Shown here: one piece after another, positions 19,932 through 22,788 of the stretch
Layout: every line of letters starts with the position of its first letter
How positions within the stretch are numbered: position 1 is the stretch's first letter
Assembly: GCA_905250885.1 (NCBI GenBank)
Contig: CAJNOQ010002755.1
Location: 1-22,788, forward strand
From: Didymodactylos carnosus
Lineage: Eukaryota > Rotifera > Eurotatoria > Philodinida > Philodinidae
DNA: 22,788 nt
Reading direction: 5' to 3'
The notes under the pieces: generated by a model
The model's input: only the letters and a program-made list of their open reading frames with translations
Database searches by the model: none
Told to the model about the DNA's origin: nothing
Position numbers and translations under genes: made by a program

Positions 19932-20583
19932 CATAAAATGGCTATTTGTACGCAAAATACGGAAAAATGGCTGTCAGATATTCTATGGATAAGCCAATCA
20001 TAAGCACGAAGTATAGAAATGTATTTTAACCATGAGACACAGAGATGATCAGAAATATCTCTACTGATGCAGATAGAAAAAAGTTAGGCAAACCTTTTCT
20101 GTAGACGGGAGGTAGACGTCGCCAGATAGCACTCAACTGTGATAATACAAAAAAAGTCGTCTACGGCTTATAAAACTTACTGTAGCGTATAGTTTTTTAA
20201 TCTATCATAGCGAATCGATTAGAAATATTTCAAAAAAAAGCGATGAAAGATCGTTCACAGATATAAGTTCCTGAAGTCAAGGGACCGAGCGAGAGCTTGA
20301 GATGGTTGGAGTAAACTTCTTTGATTCCACCAAAAAACCATCTAATGTGATATAAAGTTAAAAGGTTTTCTGCACACCCTCTGCAGACCTCAAGGAGGTT
20401 GGAAGTAATATTTATTAACTTGGATCTGCGCAAGCGAACGCCCTTTAGTGACTTTTAAATCGAACACAATGCTCAAGCCTCCCTTCGGTCGGCGCTCGCT
20501 GGGACCTAACTAAGACATCTTCTGGATATTTTTCTGTTTTCATGTGTGAGGTTCGTAATCTAATATAAATATAAAAAGCAAAG
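19932..20583. other. Intergenic sequence with a weak inverted repeat
   Basis: GGGACCGAGCGAGAGCTTGAG at 20281-20301 has an imperfect reverse-complement partner near 20473-20494. The stretch between is relatively GC-rich, so it may be a worn repeat element about 215 bases long. No tRNA-like box pair is good enough to call a SINE. The minus-strand open run at 20230-20433 lies within this unit and is not supported. Confidence 0.3.
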
Positions 20584-20900
20584 GAAGAAGTTCTAATGCT
20601 ATATTTAACTTATCCTTAACTTGACTCAAAATCGCTTAACCCATTGATTGCCGCGTGAGTTAAATTCAACTCACGCCGCCATTGTTTTCGCGGGGGTGGG
20701 AGTGGGCGGCAGTCAATGTGTTAAATAATAATTATAGGAAACGTTTTTCGCAAAATGCTTATGCTAATTGAACTCGACCAATAGTATAGAATTCGTCGAA
20801 AAAATCCGCTATGAAAAATGTTCGCTATATTAAGTATTATTTAAGCGATTTTGAGTCAATTAAGTTAAGGATAAGTTAAATATAGCATTAGAACTTCTTC
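20584..20900. mobile_element. Long-TIR non-autonomous element, interrupted by a nested MITE
   Basis: The left arm starts GAAGAAGTTCTAATGCTATA at 20584, and the right arm is its reverse complement ending at 20900. The arms match through CTCAAAATCGCTTAA with only a three-base gap (about 57 aligned bases without substitutions). After removal of the nested insert at 20636-20720, the left arm continues ATAATAATTATAG, which still matches ATAATACTTAATATAG of the right arm. The element is about 232 bases before insertion, with no coding capacity and no obvious target-site duplication. The near identity of the arms suggests a fairly recent origin or a hairpin under repair. Confidence 0.7.
20640..20720. 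mobile_element. piggyBac-like MITE with TTAA target-site duplication
   Basis: An 81-base unit flanked on both sides by TTAA (20636-20639 and 20721-20724). Its ends are CCCATTGATTGCCGC and, on the minus strand, CACATTGACTGCCGC (13 of 15 identical). TTAA duplication with CCC(A/T)TTG...TGCC ends is the known signature of piggyBac-family elements. Inside lies a near-perfect 20-base palindrome, GTGAGTTAAATTCAACTCAC, and a G-rich stretch. It cannot encode a transposase and would have been moved by an autonomous relative elsewhere. Confidence 0.75.
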
Positions 20901-22069
20901 TGGCTCAATTGAAAGCCAAAATCAGAGTAAAAGTCCTGCTAAAATACTGAAAATAGTAATCGATATTTTTGACTTTTGTGATCGAGAAAAGAGAGTGAAA
21001 ACGCAGCGGACCAAAAATATCTTTGATGCCATTTTGTAGAGCTCGACGAGTACTATAAATGACAGAAAAAGAAAAAAATTCGACTACACTTTTTGTGCTG
21101 GGAGGCCTGAAAGTTAGACAGTTTGAAAAATGGGCGTTCAAACATAGGCTTCTTACTCAAAGACGGAGATTGATATCGACATTATCCTTTTTTCATTGGA
21201 TTAAGCAGCTCTTTAGCTTCATTTTTATCTATAGTGTAAGAACTTTTTGTTTTCTTTTGTCTTCAGGAGAGATGAAATACTAAGTGCCCTTTTTTCATTT
21301 TCGGTCATTTTGTGACAGCTGGCCTGTGCTTGTAAAAATTGCAGAACAGTTTTGAGCATCAGCACTTATACTACTCGAGCTGCTTCTTCGTACAGTATAT
21401 TAAACGTCGATGTTAACTCTATTGATGTAAAGAAAAACAAGGTCAAAGTTGCTTCGTTCTCAGAGAGGTCAAAACTTGATATCCCTAAACGGGCATGTAG
21501 AATATGACTTTTTTAATGAACAAATGAGCGATTCCATGTAACTCTCTACGCTCTATACGACAGAAATGTTCAAATTTTCGCGGCTGTTATGTCTGTATAA
21601 AGTGAACGGACCCGAATGGACATACCCAGCTAAGAACGTTTGTGGACACCCACTGAATGTCCGAGGAGAGGCTCCAAGTATTTCTGATCAATTCGCTATG
21701 ATAGACTATCTATATTCCGTAAGAGTTATTATCCGTAGATCACTTTTGATTTTTTCTTCCGCATGGCGAAGGTCAAAGCTCTCTAGCTACTTCCTATCAA
21801 ATATTATTCAAAAAACATCCGAGTCCATTCTTCTAAGTCCAGAACCATTTTTCGAAACGGTAGAATGCCAAGGCAATTCACTCATATATATGTGTAAGAA
21901 ACCAGTCTACCATAATGGTGCTGTTGAATAGTTTCTAATAGACCATAGCTAGATGGATCTCAACGGAACAAAAATCTGACTGAAAAGAATAAACACACTA
22001 TACACGCACTATGACGCCTTAAAATTACATCCGAAGTATTATTCTAACGAGTATAGACGCATTCAAGAA
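20901..22069. other. Intergenic sequence, no supported gene
   Basis: Several medium-length open runs occur, the longest at 21566-21931 (121 codons, plus strand, ATG start). It has no recognisable domain, its composition is unremarkable, and no neighbouring exon supports it. Overlapping runs on both strands at 20905-21283 are likewise unsupported. I found no repeat with clear ends. Confidence 0.35.
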
Positions 22070-22450
22070 GCTAACTTGTTCAATTTTTAACGAGTTTGAA
22101 CGATTTACGATTATGGAGGCGTTATCAGGCACTACAAATTCTTACCCGTTAGAATCACCGAATATGAAACATTTAACGCGGTTCTAACGCGTTAGGCCAT
22201 TTACCTGTTGCGTTACAATTTTAAACCTTTCCTGGTGAACTCGTTTTAACCCAACTTTTAATTTTTTGTAATGAAATTGTGTTTTTAACGAGTTAGGATT
22301 AATTTCGAGACATTTCTGATCTCATACAAGTTCAGAAGATAACACGCTTGCATGCATTCCAGACCATTTAACCTGTGCGCATGCGTTAAATTATTATTTG
22401 TTTTAACCCGTGCTAACCTGCGTTAGGGTATCAAAATATTTCATGGGTTA
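22070..22450. repeat. Field of degenerate TAAC/GTTA words
   Basis: Words of the type TTAACG, AACGAGTT, TAACGCG and GCGTTA recur on both strands about every 20-50 bases, among them the perfect palindrome CTAACGCGTTAG near 22185-22196. Others include TTTTAACGAGTTAGG, GCATGCGTTAAATT and TTAACCCGTGCTAACCTGCGTTAGG. No fixed period is visible. It may be a decayed satellite or a repeat element with many internal inversions. Confidence 0.35.
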
Positions 22451-22788
22451 AGTTATTAGGCTGTATTATGATGAAGGCATCTGGGGCGGAGAAAATCTAA
22501 AAATGTCGTTCAAGGTATAATATATAGAAGCAGAAAACATTGTTTACAGGCACCGCTTTATCGAAATATTGTTTGGAATATGATTTAGTACGTTTTTCAA
22601 TAATAGAGCCATAGAAAATAAGTAATGTTAGACGATACATTCACATTATACGTCTTTGTTTCTTTCTGTCTGTGCTTTAGACACAATACATTATTAGGCC
22701 TATAGCAATAGCAACAAATGTAAACAGATAGAGCTCTAATGATAAAACTTTGGCCGAAAAAGTTACATTTTACATTTACAATCTTTTT
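22451..22788. other. AT-rich sequence to the window end, nothing recognised
   Basis: I see no open frame, splice pattern or repeat worth calling in this stretch. Confidence 0.4.

Noticed and set aside
20281-20494. Possible tRNA-derived SINE
   Set aside because: A TGTTCGATTT word recalls a B box, but no A box at the right distance is present; I list only a weak inverted repeat.
20636-20724. A lone hairpin terminator or regulatory stem-loop
   Set aside because: TTAA on both sides plus matching 15-base ends and the interrupted outer arm fit a transposon insertion better.
21566-21931. 121-codon ATG-initiated run
   Set aside because: The length alone is suggestive, but no domain, splice partner or family is recognisable. 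It is mentioned in the spacer entry only.

Overview
This is an AT-rich nuclear window from an animal, with split genes, short GT-AG introns (mostly about 50-130 bases) and long gene-poor spacers full of small inverted-repeat elements. The conserved genes are metazoan in type. AT richness, short introns, AG acceptors sitting just upstream of start codons (possible spliced-leader sites) and a plant/fungus/bacterium-like esterase together suggest a bdelloid rotifer or a similar invertebrate. That assignment is an inference; no ribosomal or mitochondrial marker is present. | Plus strand, left side: a tiny three-exon EF-hand gene (1109-1508); a spacer with GC-rich palindromic words (2031-2460) and small tandem repeats (2991-3400); decayed coding matter (a transposase-like fragment on the minus strand at 3494-4205 and an unrecognised broken stretch on the plus strand at about 4298-4956); then a four-exon TPR gene resembling a short TTC17 with a C-terminal membrane segment (5897-7458). 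| Minus strand, middle to right: three genes in one direction. They are an apparently intronless alpha/beta hydrolase (18915-18103), CSN1/GPS1 of the COP9 signalosome (17894-15426, three exons) and the mRNA cap ribose methyltransferase CMTR1 (14318-9397, 22 exons, about 876 residues, catalytic K-D-K residues all present). They are functionally unrelated: cap 2'-O methylation, cullin deneddylation and ester hydrolysis. | Right end (19.0-22.8 kb): no gene I can support. It holds a non-autonomous element with inverted ends (19616-19931), a clear nested pair in which a TTAA-flanked piggyBac-like MITE sits in the arm of a long-TIR element (20584-20900), and a stretch of degenerate GTTA/TAAC words (about 22070-22450). 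Another MITE-like element lies in a CMTR1 intron. | Gene models were built by hand from reading frames, splice signals and recalled homologues; exon ends have not been tested against transcripts.
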